Assembly (NCBI RefSeq): GCF_005502745.1
Contig: NZ_SCNL01000003.1
Coordinates: forward strand, 124,001 to 188,000
Length of the DNA: 64,000 bases
Reading direction: 5' to 3'
DNA from: Sphingomonas sp. 3P27F8
Lineage (GTDB): Bacteria; Pseudomonadota; Alphaproteobacteria; Sphingomonadales; Sphingomonadaceae
The translations under genes and the position numbers were made by a program. Shown piece after piece: positions 1 through 11,255 of the stretch; position 1 is the stretch's first letter; each line of letters opens with the position of its first letter. The notes below the pieces were generated by a model. It ran no database searches. It had not been told where the DNA came from and worked only from the letters and a program-made list of their open reading frames with translations.

Positions 1-440
1 CGGATCGCGCCCACCACCGTGTCGATACCGGCATCCAGAAAGCGTGCGATCCGCTGCCCGCGATCATCCTTGTCGGGATCGAGAAGCTGGAAGTTCCGCT
101 TGCCGAGCGCGCGACTGTCCACGGTCAGCGCGCCGTTCGGAGCGAACAGCCGAATGCGCGTACCCGTATCCTGCGCAAGCTGGACGATCAGCGGATTGCG
201 CAGCGTCGGGGTGACGGTCTGAAGGGCCTCCGCGATCAGGCGCGCTTCGCGCATCGCCTGCTCGGTACGGTTGTCGAGAATACGCGCGCGATACGAATCG
301 AGATAAAAGAATCCGCCTGCGAGCAGCAAAAGTGCGAAGATGTTTACCGCCAGGATGCGTCTGGTTAGCGATACGCGACCCGACCAGCGGAGCGCGAGGT
401 CGCTGCCTTCACTCTTCGGAGAAACGGTATCCGGCGCCAT
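1..440 (-). CDS. chvG: ChvG-type sensor histidine kinase, N-terminal part (cut by window edge)
   Basis: Membrane sensor kinase partner of the ChvI-like regulator encoded just upstream. Only about the first 146 residues lie in the window. The minus-strand frame from the ATG at 440 reads through without a stop: a short cytoplasmic N-terminus, then [19 protein letters not shown] followed by [13 protein letters not shown], the hallmark first membrane helix of ChvG/ExoS kinases, then the start of the periplasmic sensor domain. The start overlaps the end of chvI by 32 bases, which suggests translational coupling. In alphaproteobacteria this kinase responds to acid and cell-envelope conditions; that role is family knowledge. 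The HAMP, HisKA and ATPase domains must lie beyond the window edge. Confidence 0.88.
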   Translation of the reverse strand, partial: MAPDTVSPKSEGSDLALRWSGRVSLTRRILAVNIFALLLLAGGFFYLDSYRARILDNRTEQAMREARLIAEALQTVTPTLRNPLIVQLAQDTGTRIRLFAPNGALTVDSRALGKRNFQLLDPDKDDRGQRIARFLDAGIDTVVGAI

Positions 441-1113
441 AGAGTGTCTCGATAGCGTCAAATTCGCCATCTACCTCGCGAAACTTTCGCCGAACCCGCT
501 TGATGTGTGAGTCGATCGTGCGATCATCGACATAGATGTCGTCCTGATAGGCCGCATCCATCAGCTGGTTGCGGGTGCGCACGATGCCCGGCCGCTGGGC
601 AAGCGTTTCCAGGATCAGAAATTCGGTAACGGTGAGGGTGACCGGCGTGCCGCCCCAGGTAACGCGGTGGCGAGCCGGGTCCATCACCAGCCGCCCCCGT
701 TCGAGCGGACCCTGGGTTTCGGTTTCGGCGCCATCCGGGGCCTGGGTCAGTTCCGTCCGTCGCAGGATAGCGCGGACGCGCGCAATCAGCAGGCGCTGGC
801 TGAACGGCTTGGCGATATAATCGTCGGCCCCCATCGCAAGGCCTAGCGCCTCGTCCAGTTCGTCGTCTTTGCTGGTGAGGAAGATCACCGGGATCTGGCT
901 CTTCTCGCGTAGCCGCCGCAACAGCTCAAGCCCGTCCATGCGCGGCATCTTGATGTCAAAGATGGCAAGATCCGGCGCGTTCTCGATCAGCGCCTTCAGC
1001 GCAGTCTCTCCATCGGAATAGACGCGGGTGAGGAATCCCTCGGTCTGGAGCGCGATCGAAACCGAAGTCAGGATGTTCCGGTCGTCGTCCACGAGCGCGA
1101 TCGTTGCGGTCAT
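409..1113 (-). CDS. chvI: ChvI-type response regulator, OmpR family
   Basis: DNA-binding response regulator of 234 residues. The N-terminal receiver has the acidic pocket LVDDD (residues 8-12), the phosphoacceptor Asp53 in IFDIKMP and Lys102 in IAKPF. The C-terminal half is an OmpR/PhoB winged helix with the recognition region [16 protein letters not shown] and the closing YGAGYRF. The start at 1113 is preferred over an in-frame start 36 bases upstream because homologues begin right at the receiver ([11 protein letters not shown]). It is followed by the overlapping chvG and lies divergent to pckA, the arrangement seen in rhizobia and relatives, where this system controls envelope, acid and carbon-metabolism genes. 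Confidence 0.93.
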   Translation of the reverse strand: MTATIALVDDDRNILTSVSIALQTEGFLTRVYSDGETALKALIENAPDLAIFDIKMPRMDGLELLRRLREKSQIPVIFLTSKDDELDEALGLAMGADDYIAKPFSQRLLIARVRAILRRTELTQAPDGAETETQGPLERGRLVMDPARHRVTWGGTPVTLTVTEFLILETLAQRPGIVRTRNQLMDAAYQDDIYVDDRTIDSHIKRVRRKFREVDGEFDAIETLYGAGYRFSEE

Positions 1114-1244
1114 GGAATCGCGCCTAGTGCAAAGATGGGACGGGCTCAATGCCCGCGTCGTTTGACGGGCGGCGGCGCTGATTATATGCGCTCGGCATTT
1201 ACCGGCCCGGATACGGTGCCGGCTGTAGTCTGTTTTTAGGGGAT

Positions 1245-2858
1245 ATGCCTGTGAGCGATCGTATTCCGGCGGCCGGCCTGGAGGCCCAGGGCATCGAGAC
1301 CCGCGCTAATCTGCACTGGAATCTCGGCACGGCGCGCCTTGTCGAAAGCGCGGTCGCGCGTGGCGAGGGGAAGCTTGCGGCGGATGGCCCGCTGGTGGTC
1401 GAAACCGGGCCGCATACCGGACGGTCGGCGCAGGACAAATTCATCGTGAAGGATGCCGAAACCGCCGATACGGTGTGGTGGGGCAAGACCAACAAGGCGA
1501 TGACGCCAGAGCATTTTGCCGCGCTCAAGGCTGATTTCTTCGCAGCGCTTCGCGATAAGGATGATCTGTTCGTTCAGGATCTTTACGGCGGATCGCAGCC
1601 GTCGCATCGTGTTCGCGTGCGCGTCATCAACGAGCTGGCGTGGCATAACCTGTTCATCCGCACGATGCTGGTTCGCCCGGAAGTATCCGCGCTCAAGGGC
1701 TTCGACGCGGATTACACGATCATCGATCTGCCCAGCTTTCGCGCGGACCCGATGCGCCACGGCACCCGCTCGGAAACAGTGATCGCTGTCAATTTTTCCG
1801 AGAAGCTGATCCTGATCGGCGGGACCCGCTATGGCGGCGAAATGAAGAAATCGGTGTTCGGCCTGCTCAACTATCTGTTGCCGGTCGATGGCGTCATGCC
1901 GATGCACTGTTCGGCGAACATGGGCGCGGACGGTTCGACGGCGGTGTTCTTCGGGCTATCCGGCACGGGCAAGACGACCCTTTCGGCCGATGCGAGCCGC
2001 ACCCTGATCGGCGACGACGAGCATGGCTGGTCCGACACTGCCGTCTTCAATTTCGAGGGCGGCTGCTACGCCAAGATGATCCGGCTGTCGGCTGAGGCCG
2101 AGCCCGAAATCTACGCCACGACCAAGCGGTTCGGCACCGTACTCGAAAATGTCGTGATGGACCCGGAAACCCGCGAGCTCGATCTGGATGATGCGACGCT
2201 CGCAGAGAACAGTCGCGGCGCTTATCCGATCGATTTCATCCCCAATGCCTCCGCCGAGAACATGGGAGGCGTGCCGAAGAATATCGTGATGTTGACGGCG
2301 GATGCCTATGGCGTTCTGCCACCGATCGCCAAGCTTACTCCAGATCAGGCGATGTACCACTTCCTGTCCGGCTACACCGCGCGTGTCGCGGGCACGGAGA
2401 TCGGCGTGACCGAGCCGGACGCCACCTTCTCGACCTGCTTCGGCGCGCCGTTCATGCCGCGCCATCCGTCGGTTTACGGCAATCTGCTCAAGGAGCGGAT
2501 CGCCAGGGGCGGGGTGGATTGCTGGCTGGTCAACACCGGCTGGACCGGCGGCAAATACGGCGTCGGCAGCCGTATGCCTATCAAAGCGACCCGTGCGTTG
2601 CTCAATGCCGCGCTCGATGGGAGCCTGAACGACGCCGAGTTCCGCACCGATCCCAATTTCGGGTTCAAGGTGCCGGTGAGTGTGCCGGGGGTGGATGCCA
2701 GCATCCTCGATCCCCGAGCGACGTGGCCGAATGCCGCCGAATATGACGCGACCGCAGCCAAGCTCGTTGATCTGTTCAACGAGAATTTCGCGCAGTTCGC
2801 CGATCATGTCGACGAGGGTGTTCGCCAGTCCGCACCGAAGGTTGCGCAACCCGCCTGA
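1245..2858 (+). CDS. pckA: Phosphoenolpyruvate carboxykinase (ATP)
   Basis: Gluconeogenic enzyme converting oxaloacetate plus ATP to PEP, CO2 and ADP in the cytosol. The 537-residue length is normal for the ATP-dependent family. Visible motifs are [10 protein letters not shown] near residue 57, the kinase-1a P-loop [11 protein letters not shown] at residues 237-247, and the following acidic stretch LIGDDEHGW that binds metal. An ATG at 1245 lies 2 bases after a GGGGA element; a GTG six bases later has better spacing and may be the true start. The gene diverges from chvI, and a strong hairpin follows the stop. Confidence 0.97.
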   Translation: MPVSDRIPAAGLEAQGIETRANLHWNLGTARLVESAVARGEGKLAADGPLVVETGPHTGRSAQDKFIVKDAETADTVWWGKTNKAMTPEHFAALKADFFAALRDKDDLFVQDLYGGSQPSHRVRVRVINELAWHNLFIRTMLVRPEVSALKGFDADYTIIDLPSFRADPMRHGTRSETVIAVNFSEKLILIGGTRYGGEMKKSVFGLLNYLLPVDGVMPMHCSANMGADGSTAVFFGLSGTGKTTLSADASRTLIGDDEHGWSDTAVFNFEGGCYAKMIRLSAEAEPEIYATTKRFGTVLENVVMDPETRELDLDDATLAENSRGAYPIDFIPNASAENMGGVPKNIVMLTADAYGVLPPIAKLTPDQAMYHFLSGYTARVAGTEIGVTEPDATFSTCFGAPFMPRHPSVYGNLLKERIARGGVDCWLVNTGWTGGKYGVGSRMPIKATRALLNAALDGSLNDAEFRTDPNFGFKVPVSVPGVDASILDPRATWPNAAEYDATAAKLVDLFNENFAQFADHVDEGVRQSAPKVAQPA

Positions 2859-2872
2859 TCGCGCTCGCACCG

Positions 2873-2915
2873 CCCGGCGACCACTGATACAGTGTGATCG
2901 CCGGGGGCTGCTTTT
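2873..2915 (+). terminator. Intrinsic terminator after pckA
   Basis: An interrupted stem of CCCGGCGA paired with TCGCCGGG (2873-2880 with 2898-2905), containing an inner CACTG/CAGTG stem with an ATA loop, is followed by GGCTGCTTTT. It begins 14 bases after the pckA stop codon and ends before the next gene, so it probably terminates pckA transcription. Confidence 0.7.
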
Positions 2916-2927
2916 GCGAGGTTAGCG

Positions 2928-3260
2928 ATGGGTATTTTCGATAGTTTGCTCGGCCAGATCGGCTCGAACGTGGACGTGGCTAATCTGGCCGCCAAGGTTG
3001 GCTTGTCGCAGGATCAGGTGGAACAGGCCATCTCCGCGCTAACCCAGTCGCATACCGAGCCCGGCGACACGGTCGACGGCGCGGCTCAGACCACCGGCCT
3101 CCCGGCGGACACATTGCAGGAGATCGTCGGCCACATCGGGGGCGAGGGGTCGCTCGGGCAGTTCGCCCAGATCATCGGGGCTACGGGCGGTGGGGACGGC
3201 GAGGGCGGCGCCGGCGGCCTGCTATCCGGGCTGGCCGGGAAGCTTTTCGGCAAGAGTTGA
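2928..3260 (+). CDS. DUF937-like small protein, function unknown
   Basis: A 110-residue soluble protein with no signal peptide. The opening MGIFDSLLGQIG, the helical middle and the glycine-rich tail ending in LLSGLAGKLFGKS resemble the DUF937/YidB-like family. Members are widespread in Proteobacteria and have no agreed function. The ATG at 2928 is preceded by GAGGTTAGCG, a usable ribosome-binding site. The last 39 bases overlap the end of the convergent NfeD-like gene. Family assignment is from overall composition and pattern and is moderate; no function is claimed. Confidence 0.7.
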   Translation: MGIFDSLLGQIGSNVDVANLAAKVGLSQDQVEQAISALTQSHTEPGDTVDGAAQTTGLPADTLQEIVGHIGGEGSLGQFAQIIGATGGGDGEGGAGGLLSGLAGKLFGKS

Positions 3261-3710
3261 TCCAAGCGGCTCGAGGCGGAGAATGCCGTTTTCCACGGCG
3301 AGTACCCGCATGCGCTCGCCGGCGGCGGCGTCTGGGCCCGTCGCCGGCCACGTGCTGTCGCCCAGCCGCGCACGACCGCGACCATCGACGATCGGCTCGG
3401 CGATCACCACCGTCGCCCCGATCGCGCGCGCTGCGCGATCGTTGAGCATGGGGTCGCTGGTTTCGAGCGGATAGTCGCGATACCACCGCCGCCCGATCAT
3501 TACCGACACGACACTCCAGGCCGCGAAGCTGCCCGCCTGTGCCGCAAGCGGCAGATCGGGCAGCGCGAACAGCGCGACGCCGGTGATCGCCGCCGCGATC
3601 GCCAGGAAAACCAGGAATACGCCGGGGATCGCCAGTTCCGCTATGCCAAGCAAGACCGCCGCCGCGATCCAGGCCGCCGCCATATGCTGCACGAAATCGT
3701 CGAGGATCAT
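3222..3710 (-). CDS. NfeD-like membrane protein
   Basis: A short NfeD-type protein of 162 residues: an N-terminal cytoplasmic stub, two to three closely spaced hydrophobic helices (roughly residues 10-75), and a C-terminal OB-fold segment with GRGRARLGDSTWPATGPD. NfeD proteins are usually encoded next to SPFH/stomatin proteins and are thought to anchor or help assemble them. That context is present here: the start overlaps the stop of the upstream SPFH gene by four bases (ATGA). The C-terminal end overlaps the convergent small gene at 2928-3260. Confidence 0.88.
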   Translation of the reverse strand: MILDDFVQHMAAAWIAAAVLLGIAELAIPGVFLVFLAIAAAITGVALFALPDLPLAAQAGSFAAWSVVSVMIGRRWYRDYPLETSDPMLNDRAARAIGATVVIAEPIVDGRGRARLGDSTWPATGPDAAAGERMRVLAVENGILRLEPLGSTLAEKLPGQPG

Positions 3711-4684
3711 TGCGGGGTAGAAGCCCCCTTGACGCGCGGCACGGAAGGCCCGGCTGAGGGCTGCTCGGACCTGGGCATCGCGCTTATGGCGTCGCGTGCC
3801 AGTTCGCCGATCCCGCCCAGCGTGCCCATGAGCTGCGTCGCCTCGACCGGAAACAGGATCGTCTTGGCGTTAGGGCTGGTCGCGAATTTGCCGATCGCCT
3901 CGACGTATTTCTGTGCGATGAAATAGTTGATCGCCTGCGTATTGCCGCCCTCGATCGCCTCTGAGACGGCCCGTGTAGCGCTCGCTTCGGCCTGGGCGGC
4001 GCGCTCGCGCGCCTCGGCGTCGCGGAACGCCGATTCCCTTCGACCCTCGGCTTCCAGGATGCGGGCCTGCTTCTGACCCTCGGCACGGAGGATTTCGGAG
4101 GCGCGAGTTCCCTCCGCGTCGAGGATATTGGCGCGCTTCTCGCGCTCCGCCTTCATCTGCCGGCCCATCGCGTTGACGATATCGGCGGGCGGGCGGATGT
4201 CCTTGATCTCGACGCGGGTGATCTTGACCCCCCATGGCGTCGTCGCGTGATCGACCACGGACAGCAGGCGCGCGTTGATCTCATCGCGCTTGGAGAGCGT
4301 TTCGTCGAGGTCCATCGAGCCCATCACCGTGCGCAGATTGGTCGTGGTGAGCTGGAGCAGCGCGACATACAGGTCCGACACCTCGTACGCGGCCTTGGCC
4401 GCATCGAGCACCTGGAAGAACACGACCCCGTCGGTCGAGATCATCGCATTGTCCTTGGTGATGATTTCCTGCCCCGGAATATCGATCACCTGCTCCATCA
4501 TATTCACGCGCCTGCCGACGCGGTAGAAGAAGGCGGGATAGAAATTGAACCCCGGCGCCGCCGTCGTCGTGTAACGGCCGAAGTGTTCGATCGTATATTG
4601 ATAGCCTTGGCGAACGATCTTGATGCTCGTCATCAGGTAGAAAAGCACCAGCGCCAGCAGCAGGGTTACGACGATCGCGACCAT
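3707..4684 (-). CDS. qmcA: SPFH/band 7 membrane protein, QmcA-like
   Basis: Stomatin/prohibitin-family protein of 325 residues. One N-terminal membrane helix (residues about 3-22) is followed by the band 7 domain (VRQGYQYTIEHFGRYTTT, later WGVKITRVEIKDIRPP) and an Ala/Glu-rich coiled coil (about residues 180-250) that mediates oligomerisation. Such proteins form large ring assemblies in bacterial membrane microdomains and are linked to membrane-protein quality control. The GGGAGAGAG sequence just before the ATG at 4684 is a strong ribosome-binding site. It is translationally coupled to the NfeD-like gene downstream. Confidence 0.92.
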   Translation of the reverse strand: MVAIVVTLLLALVLFYLMTSIKIVRQGYQYTIEHFGRYTTTAAPGFNFYPAFFYRVGRRVNMMEQVIDIPGQEIITKDNAMISTDGVVFFQVLDAAKAAYEVSDLYVALLQLTTTNLRTVMGSMDLDETLSKRDEINARLLSVVDHATTPWGVKITRVEIKDIRPPADIVNAMGRQMKAEREKRANILDAEGTRASEILRAEGQKQARILEAEGRRESAFRDAEARERAAQAEASATRAVSEAIEGGNTQAINYFIAQKYVEAIGKFATSPNAKTILFPVEATQLMGTLGGIGELARDAISAMPRSEQPSAGPSVPRVKGASTPQ

Positions 4685-4737
4685 ATCTCTCTCCCGAAGG
4701 TGCGTGCATCATAACTATCACACCAGCGGGGGCCTAG

Positions 4738-6261
<1,524 letters not shown>

Positions 6262-6276
6262 TTTCAGGTCTGTCCG

Positions 6277-7452
6277 ATGACGCCAGCCGCGCGCATTCAG
6301 GCGGCGATCGAGGTGCTGGATCTCGTGCTTGCGGCCGCCCGCGAGGGCGGTGCGGCGGCCGACACGATCGTCCAGCGCTATTTCTCCACCCGCCGCTACG
6401 CCGGCTCGAAGGATCGCCGGGCGGTGCGTGAGCTTGTGTTCGCGGCGATCCGGGCTTGCGGAGAAATGCCTGTGTCGGGCCGCGCGGCGATGCTGCTGTT
6501 GACGCGCGGGGACGAGAATCTCGTGCGCGGTTTCGACGGGTCTGTGCATGGGCCTGCACCGATCGATCCCGAGGAACCTGTCGCGACCGGTGGTACGGCT
6601 CCGGCCTGGCTTGCGGAGCGGATGCGGCAGTCAGGGCTCGACGAGGAGGAATTGGCCGCGCTGGTTGAGCGCGCGCCCCTCGACGTCCGCGTGAATACTT
6701 TGATTGCGGACGCCGAGGTGATGGCGAGCGAAATTCCGGGCGCCGCGCCTATAGCCGGCGTCCCTGGTGGGCTGCGTTTGCCCGCCGGTACCAATGTGGA
6801 GAGTTATGGCGGCCGGCTGGAGGTGCAAGACGCGGGCAGCCAGATCGTTGCCGGCGCAGCGCGGGTCGAACCGGGCATGACCGTGCTCGACCTTTGCGCT
6901 GGCGCGGGGGGCAAGACTCTCACGCTGGCGGCCGCGATGCATAATGAGGGGCGAATCGTTGCGGCGGACACCGATCGATCCAGGCTCGGCCGCCTTTCTC
7001 CGCGCGCCGTGCGGGCAGGCGTCACGATCGCGGAAACGGTGCTCCTCAATCCCGACCATGAACTGGCGGCACTGCAAGGCTTGCGAACTGCCGCGGATGT
7101 CGTGCTTATCGATGCGCCTTGCTCCGGAACTGGAACATGGCGGCGGAATCCTGAATCGAGATGGCGGATCACACCCGCAAGACTGGGGAGGTTGGTTGAA
7201 ACCCAGCAGCGCCTGCTCGGCATAGGCGCCGCCCTGACGCGGCCGGGCGGCGCGCTGATCTATATTGTCTGCTCGCTGGTCGATGAGGAGGGGGCGGGGC
7301 AGGTGATGCCGTTTCTCGCGACGCACCCCGGCTGGACAGCTGAACCACCTACATTGGCACTTGGTCGTCGTCACCACGCCGGTGTCAGGCTCAGCCCCGC
7401 GCACGATGGGACAGACGGCTTTTTTGTCGCACGGCTGATCGCCCCATGCTAA
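6277..7452 (+). CDS. rsmB: RsmB/NOP-family RNA (cytosine-5) methyltransferase
   Basis: SAM-dependent RNA m5C methyltransferase of 391 residues. An N-terminal NusB-like helical region (about residues 1-130) is followed by a Rossmann domain with SAM motif [12 protein letters not shown] (residues 203-214), motif [12 protein letters not shown] (Cys282) and motif [13 protein letters not shown] (Cys332). Two conserved cysteines are diagnostic of the NOP2/Sun/RsmB family: one is the nucleophile, the other assists product release. Likely target is 16S rRNA C967, by analogy with E. coli RsmB; the exact site cannot be read from sequence. It starts 15 bases after guaB and is probably cotranscribed. Confidence 0.9.
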   Translation: MTPAARIQAAIEVLDLVLAAAREGGAAADTIVQRYFSTRRYAGSKDRRAVRELVFAAIRACGEMPVSGRAAMLLLTRGDENLVRGFDGSVHGPAPIDPEEPVATGGTAPAWLAERMRQSGLDEEELAALVERAPLDVRVNTLIADAEVMASEIPGAAPIAGVPGGLRLPAGTNVESYGGRLEVQDAGSQIVAGAARVEPGMTVLDLCAGAGGKTLTLAAAMHNEGRIVAADTDRSRLGRLSPRAVRAGVTIAETVLLNPDHELAALQGLRTAADVVLIDAPCSGTGTWRRNPESRWRITPARLGRLVETQQRLLGIGAALTRPGGALIYIVCSLVDEEGAGQVMPFLATHPGWTAEPPTLALGRRHHAGVRLSPAHDGTDGFFVARLIAPC

Positions 7453-7486
7453 CCCGCCGCTCATAGTGTCGAAGTCGGAGCTGATC

Positions 7487-7993
7487 ATGCGTTTTTCGTC
7501 CGTCGCCATCGCCGCTTCGCTGGCGCTGGTTTCGATTTCGACCTCGCTCCACGGCCAGCGCCCGGATGACCAGATCGATCCGCGCTCCATGGCGTTGCTC
7601 GCGCAGGGCCGCGCAGCAATGGCGGCGGGCAATCTCGACGGGGCTGGCGATGCACTGGAAAGTGCGGTTGCGGTCGATCCGCGCAACCGTCAGGCGTTCA
7701 TCGTCATGGCCGAAGTCGCCGAGGCGCGGGGCTTGTCTGGCAAGGCGATCCGCTTCTATCGAGAGGCGCTTACATTGGAACCGAACGACCCGGTGGCTCT
7801 TAAAGGGCAGGGCGAGGCGTTGGTTTCCAAGGGCGCTATGGCGCGGGCGAAGGAGAATCTCGCCAAGCTGCGTACCGTTTGCAAGGGCGACTGCCCACAG
7901 GCGAACGCCCTTGCCGCGGTGATAGCGAAGGGGCCGCCGCCGATCGCCACCGCGCAAGCGGTGCCGGCCAAAACCGCGCCGGTTAAAGACTGA
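7487..7993 (+). CDS. Secreted TPR-repeat protein
   Basis: A 168-residue exported protein of unknown specific role. A cleavable signal peptide ([20 protein letters not shown]) is followed by at least two tetratricopeptide-like repeats, seen in the blocks [18 protein letters not shown] and [21 protein letters not shown] proteins mediate protein contacts. The ATG at 7487 is chosen over a GTG 21 bases upstream because GGAG sits six bases before it and the signal peptide then starts correctly. It ends by overlapping the convergent rsmA gene by 11 bases. Confidence 0.8.
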   Translation: MRFSSVAIAASLALVSISTSLHGQRPDDQIDPRSMALLAQGRAAMAAGNLDGAGDALESAVAVDPRNRQAFIVMAEVAEARGLSGKAIRFYREALTLEPNDPVALKGQGEALVSKGAMARAKENLAKLRTVCKGDCPQANALAAVIAKGPPPIATAQAVPAKTAPVKD

Positions 7994-8834
7994 CCGGCTT
8001 CAAGCTCGCGGAAAGCCGTCTGGCGAGATTAACAAATTCCGCGACCTTTACCGTTTCGGCGCGCCGCGTGGCATCGATCCCCTCGGCTGACAGCGCATCC
8101 AATGCGCTGGGCACGCCGCGCAAGCTCTGGCGCAACATCTTGCGCCGCTGCCCGAACGCGGCGGCGGTCAGGCGTTCCAGCACCGTCAATCGAACATCGG
8201 AGGGGGCCGCTGTGGGAACTACATGGACCACGGCCGACATTACTTTGGGCGGTGGAGTAAAGGCCGAACGATGCACCGGCATCGCGATCCGCGCCGACGC
8301 CCGCCACTGGGCTAGCACGGAAAGCCGGCCATAGGCGTCGCTTCCGGGGGCCGCGACTATCCGATCCGCGACCTCCCGCTGGAACATCAATGTCAGAGAT
8401 TTCCACCATGGCTGCCAATCCGCCGATAGCCAGCCAACGAACAGTGCCGTCCCGACGTTATAGGGCAGATTGGAGACGATATGGGGGGCGGCATCGAAAA
8501 GGGCCTGTCCGTCAACTTCCAGCGCGTCGCCCTCAATAACACGCAATCTTTCGGGATAGGCCTCAGCCAATTCGGCAAGCGCGGGTAGGCAGCGTCGATC
8601 CCGCTCGATTGCGGTTACGCGCGCGCCCGCTGCAAGCAGTGCGCGCGTCAGACCGCCCGGCCCGGGGCCAATCTCCAGAACTTGTTCCTCATGGAGATCG
8701 CCGGGGATCGCCGCGATCCGCGCAAGCAACTGTGCATCGAACAGAAAATTCTGGCCCAAAGCCTTGGACGCCGACAGCCCATGCCGCGCGATCACTTCAC
8801 GCAGCGGCGGAAGTTCGATCACGCGGTCGGCCAC
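7983..8834 (-). CDS. rsmA: 16S rRNA (adenine1518/1519-N6)-dimethyltransferase
   Basis: KsgA/RsmA methylates two adjacent adenines in helix 45 of 16S rRNA late in 30S assembly. The 283-residue protein shows [11 protein letters not shown] (residues 24-34), the SAM-binding [12 protein letters not shown] and the target-base motif [11 protein letters not shown]. It is the last gene of the lptD-surA-pdxA-rsmA series and overlaps pdxA by 16 bases, as is common in Proteobacteria. Confidence 0.96.
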   Translation of the reverse strand: MADRVIELPPLREVIARHGLSASKALGQNFLFDAQLLARIAAIPGDLHEEQVLEIGPGPGGLTRALLAAGARVTAIERDRRCLPALAELAEAYPERLRVIEGDALEVDGQALFDAAPHIVSNLPYNVGTALFVGWLSADWQPWWKSLTLMFQREVADRIVAAPGSDAYGRLSVLAQWRASARIAMPVHRSAFTPPPKVMSAVVHVVPTAAPSDVRLTVLERLTAAAFGQRRKMLRQSLRGVPSALDALSAEGIDATRRAETVKVAEFVNLARRLSASLKPVSL

Positions 8835-9817
8835 GCTGCGCGTCGCGCCGCAGCCTCTCCTGCCATTGCAATCGCCGCGATCATTGCGCCCGGCTCCGCC
8901 TGGTCACTACCCGCGATCGCGAATGCAGTGCCGTGATCGGGCGACGTCCGAACGATCGGCAGCCCCAGGGTCATATTAACCCCCTCGTCAAAATGAAGCG
9001 TTTTCAGGGGGATCAATGCCTGATCGTGATAACAGCACAAAACTGCGTCGTAATGAGCGCGGGCGCGCCCATGAAACAGCGTATCGGCGGCAAACGGCCC
9101 ACGCGCGTCTATTCCCTCGTCGCGCAGGATTGCGATCGCCGGCTCGATCAAGTCTATTTCCTGGCGTCCGATCGCGCCGCCTTCGCCGGCATGCGGATTA
9201 AAGCCCGCGAATGCGAGACGGGGCTTTTCAATGCCAAAATTCCTGGCCAGTCCGCGCGCGGTCGCGCGCGCTTTGGCAACTATCAGATCGATCGTCAGCA
9301 ACGAGGCGACGCGTTCGAGCGGAACGTGCGTGGTTATGGGTACGACGCGTAACGACGGCCCCGCCAACATCATGACCGCGTTTTGACCGGCGATGCCGCA
9401 ACGCTCTGCGACGAACTCGGTTTGGCCGGGATGGGTGAAGCCGATCCCGTAAAGCCGAGCCTTTGAAACCGGGCCTGTGACAAGCGCACCGGCAACCCCC
9501 GATCGGGCAAGCCCGACCGCCAATTCTAGCGAATGAAGCGCGCAACGCGCTCCGTCGGCGTCCGGCGCGCCGGGTTCGATCTCGCCCGCGTCTTCAACCG
9601 TCAGCACGGGAAGGCCAGCTGCAAATGCTGACGTCACCTGGTCAAGTTCGCTGATCCGCGCGATCGGGCCACGCCATACGCGTTCGACGGCGCGCGCATC
9701 GCCAACTGCGACGAACGGCGGCAAGCCATGGGCCGAACGGGCATCCCAGGCTTTGGCGATGATCTCCGGGCCTATCCCTGCCGGATCACCCATCGAAACG
9801 GCTAGCGGCAGCATCAT
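8819..9817 (-). CDS. pdxA: 4-hydroxythreonine-4-phosphate dehydrogenase
   Basis: NAD-dependent enzyme of the DXP-dependent pyridoxal 5'-phosphate pathway, oxidising 4-phosphohydroxy-L-threonine before condensation by PdxJ. The 332-residue length is typical. Visible motifs include the N-terminal [25 protein letters not shown], the metal-site region [20 protein letters not shown] and the C-terminal [12 protein letters not shown] with metal-binding His. It lies between surA (7-base gap) and rsmA (16-base overlap). Confidence 0.96.
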   Translation of the reverse strand: MMLPLAVSMGDPAGIGPEIIAKAWDARSAHGLPPFVAVGDARAVERVWRGPIARISELDQVTSAFAAGLPVLTVEDAGEIEPGAPDADGARCALHSLELAVGLARSGVAGALVTGPVSKARLYGIGFTHPGQTEFVAERCGIAGQNAVMMLAGPSLRVVPITTHVPLERVASLLTIDLIVAKARATARGLARNFGIEKPRLAFAGFNPHAGEGGAIGRQEIDLIEPAIAILRDEGIDARGPFAADTLFHGRARAHYDAVLCCYHDQALIPLKTLHFDEGVNMTLGLPIVRTSPDHGTAFAIAGSDQAEPGAMIAAIAMAGEAAARRAAWPTA

Positions 9818-9824
9818 CCTTTCC

Positions 9825-11192
9825 TCAGCGATATTCTATCACCGCGTCACGCCGCAGATCGCGCAGGGCCTGCTGCGCACGAAGGTTTACGCGCTGCTGC
9901 TCGAGTTGGTTCTGAATTTGTTCGGCGCCAGGAAGTTTACCGGCCGACGCCTCATCCCGGCCGCAGAGAACGAGTGTGCGAACACCTTCAGTCGGCGAGC
10001 CAAATGGCGGACTGGATTGGCCAACCTGTAGCTGAAGCATGATATCCTGCAGCGCCGCCGGCAGATCGCGGATACGAATCGTATCGTTGTCGACGACTTC
10101 CGCCCCGATCTGAGCCGCCACCTTTTCGACCGAGCCGCAGCCTTGCAACGCGTGGGTGACATTGGCGAACTCGGCGGTGCGGGCTGTGGCCTGTGCCTGT
10201 GTCGTGCCCGGCGGAAACTTGATCGTCATCTGCTTAAGGCTGAGCCGCGCGTCACGTGGGTCGGCGGTAAGCACCTGTCGCTTGTCCACGAGGAACAGGA
10301 TGGAGAAGCCCCCTGGCACCGCGATGGGTCCGGCTACCTGGCCGATCTTCATCTGCCCGGCCGCTTCCGCAAGAACGTCCGGCAATTGGGAACTGCGCAC
10401 CCATCCGAGGTCGCCATTCACGCCGCGCGTGGAGGCTTCCGAGAAATTGCGCGCGAAATAGCCGAACGGGGCCTGGCCCTTGTGAATCTCGTCGATCAGC
10501 TGCCGCGCGTTGGCATAAACTTGCTCAGTGCGATCTGGCGTCGCGTTAAGATATATTTCGTTGAGGTGAAATTCCTCCGTGCCTTTCGCGGCCTCGAGCC
10601 TCGCCAAAATAGCCTTCACCTCGATATCGCCAACATTGACGAAAGGCTCCACGCGACGGCGAAGATACCTGCTCCACGCCAGTTCGGCCTCAATCTGCCG
10701 TCGGATCGAGCGATCGGACGAGCCGCTCTGACGCAGGAATGCCGAAAATTCTTTGGGGGTCTTACCGAAATTCTTGGCGACATTCGCAAAGCTTTGATCG
10801 ATTTCGGCGGCGTCCACCTTCACGTCAGCGGTCTTGGCCTGCTGAATTTCCAGCACCTCATCGATCAACTGGCGGAGCACCTGCAATCGCAGGCGATCAT
10901 ACTCCTCGCCCTGCAACTTGATGTTGTTAGCGGCAATAATAAGCGCCGCACGCTGATCGACGTCGGTGCCGGTGATGACGCTGTCGTTGACGATCGCGGT
11001 CGCCTTGCGAATGTTCGGATCAAGCTTGCCAAATATTTGGAGGTTGGCCGGGATATCCAGCCCGGTATTGTCGGGCAGCGACTGATCCTGCACGGTCTGT
11101 TGTTGACCGAATGCCACCGTAGCTGCTGCCACCGCCAGCATTGCACCGATCAGGCGGCCATATCGCGTCGCCCCGTTCCGTCGCATGATCAC
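9825..11192 (-). CDS. surA: SurA-like periplasmic peptidyl-prolyl isomerase/chaperone
   Basis: Periplasmic chaperone for outer-membrane proteins, 455 residues. It has a signal peptide (GRLIGAMLAVAAATVAFG), an N-terminal SurA chaperone module (about residues 55-180, containing AIVNDSVITGTDVDQR) and one clear parvulin domain (about 195-305, with FSEASTRGVNGDLGWV). The second parvulin region after residue 310 is divergent. Its position between lptD and pdxA is the classic surA context, and LptD is itself a known SurA client. An alternative start lies two codons downstream. Confidence 0.9.
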   Translation of the reverse strand: MIMRRNGATRYGRLIGAMLAVAAATVAFGQQQTVQDQSLPDNTGLDIPANLQIFGKLDPNIRKATAIVNDSVITGTDVDQRAALIIAANNIKLQGEEYDRLRLQVLRQLIDEVLEIQQAKTADVKVDAAEIDQSFANVAKNFGKTPKEFSAFLRQSGSSDRSIRRQIEAELAWSRYLRRRVEPFVNVGDIEVKAILARLEAAKGTEEFHLNEIYLNATPDRTEQVYANARQLIDEIHKGQAPFGYFARNFSEASTRGVNGDLGWVRSSQLPDVLAEAAGQMKIGQVAGPIAVPGGFSILFLVDKRQVLTADPRDARLSLKQMTIKFPPGTTQAQATARTAEFANVTHALQGCGSVEKVAAQIGAEVVDNDTIRIRDLPAALQDIMLQLQVGQSSPPFGSPTEGVRTLVLCGRDEASAGKLPGAEQIQNQLEQQRVNLRAQQALRDLRRDAVIEYR

Positions 11193-11255
11193 TCTGATTG
11201 GATTCCTACTTTGCCGCAGCGTCGCGGGTCTGCTCCAGACTTACTGAACCGAGGC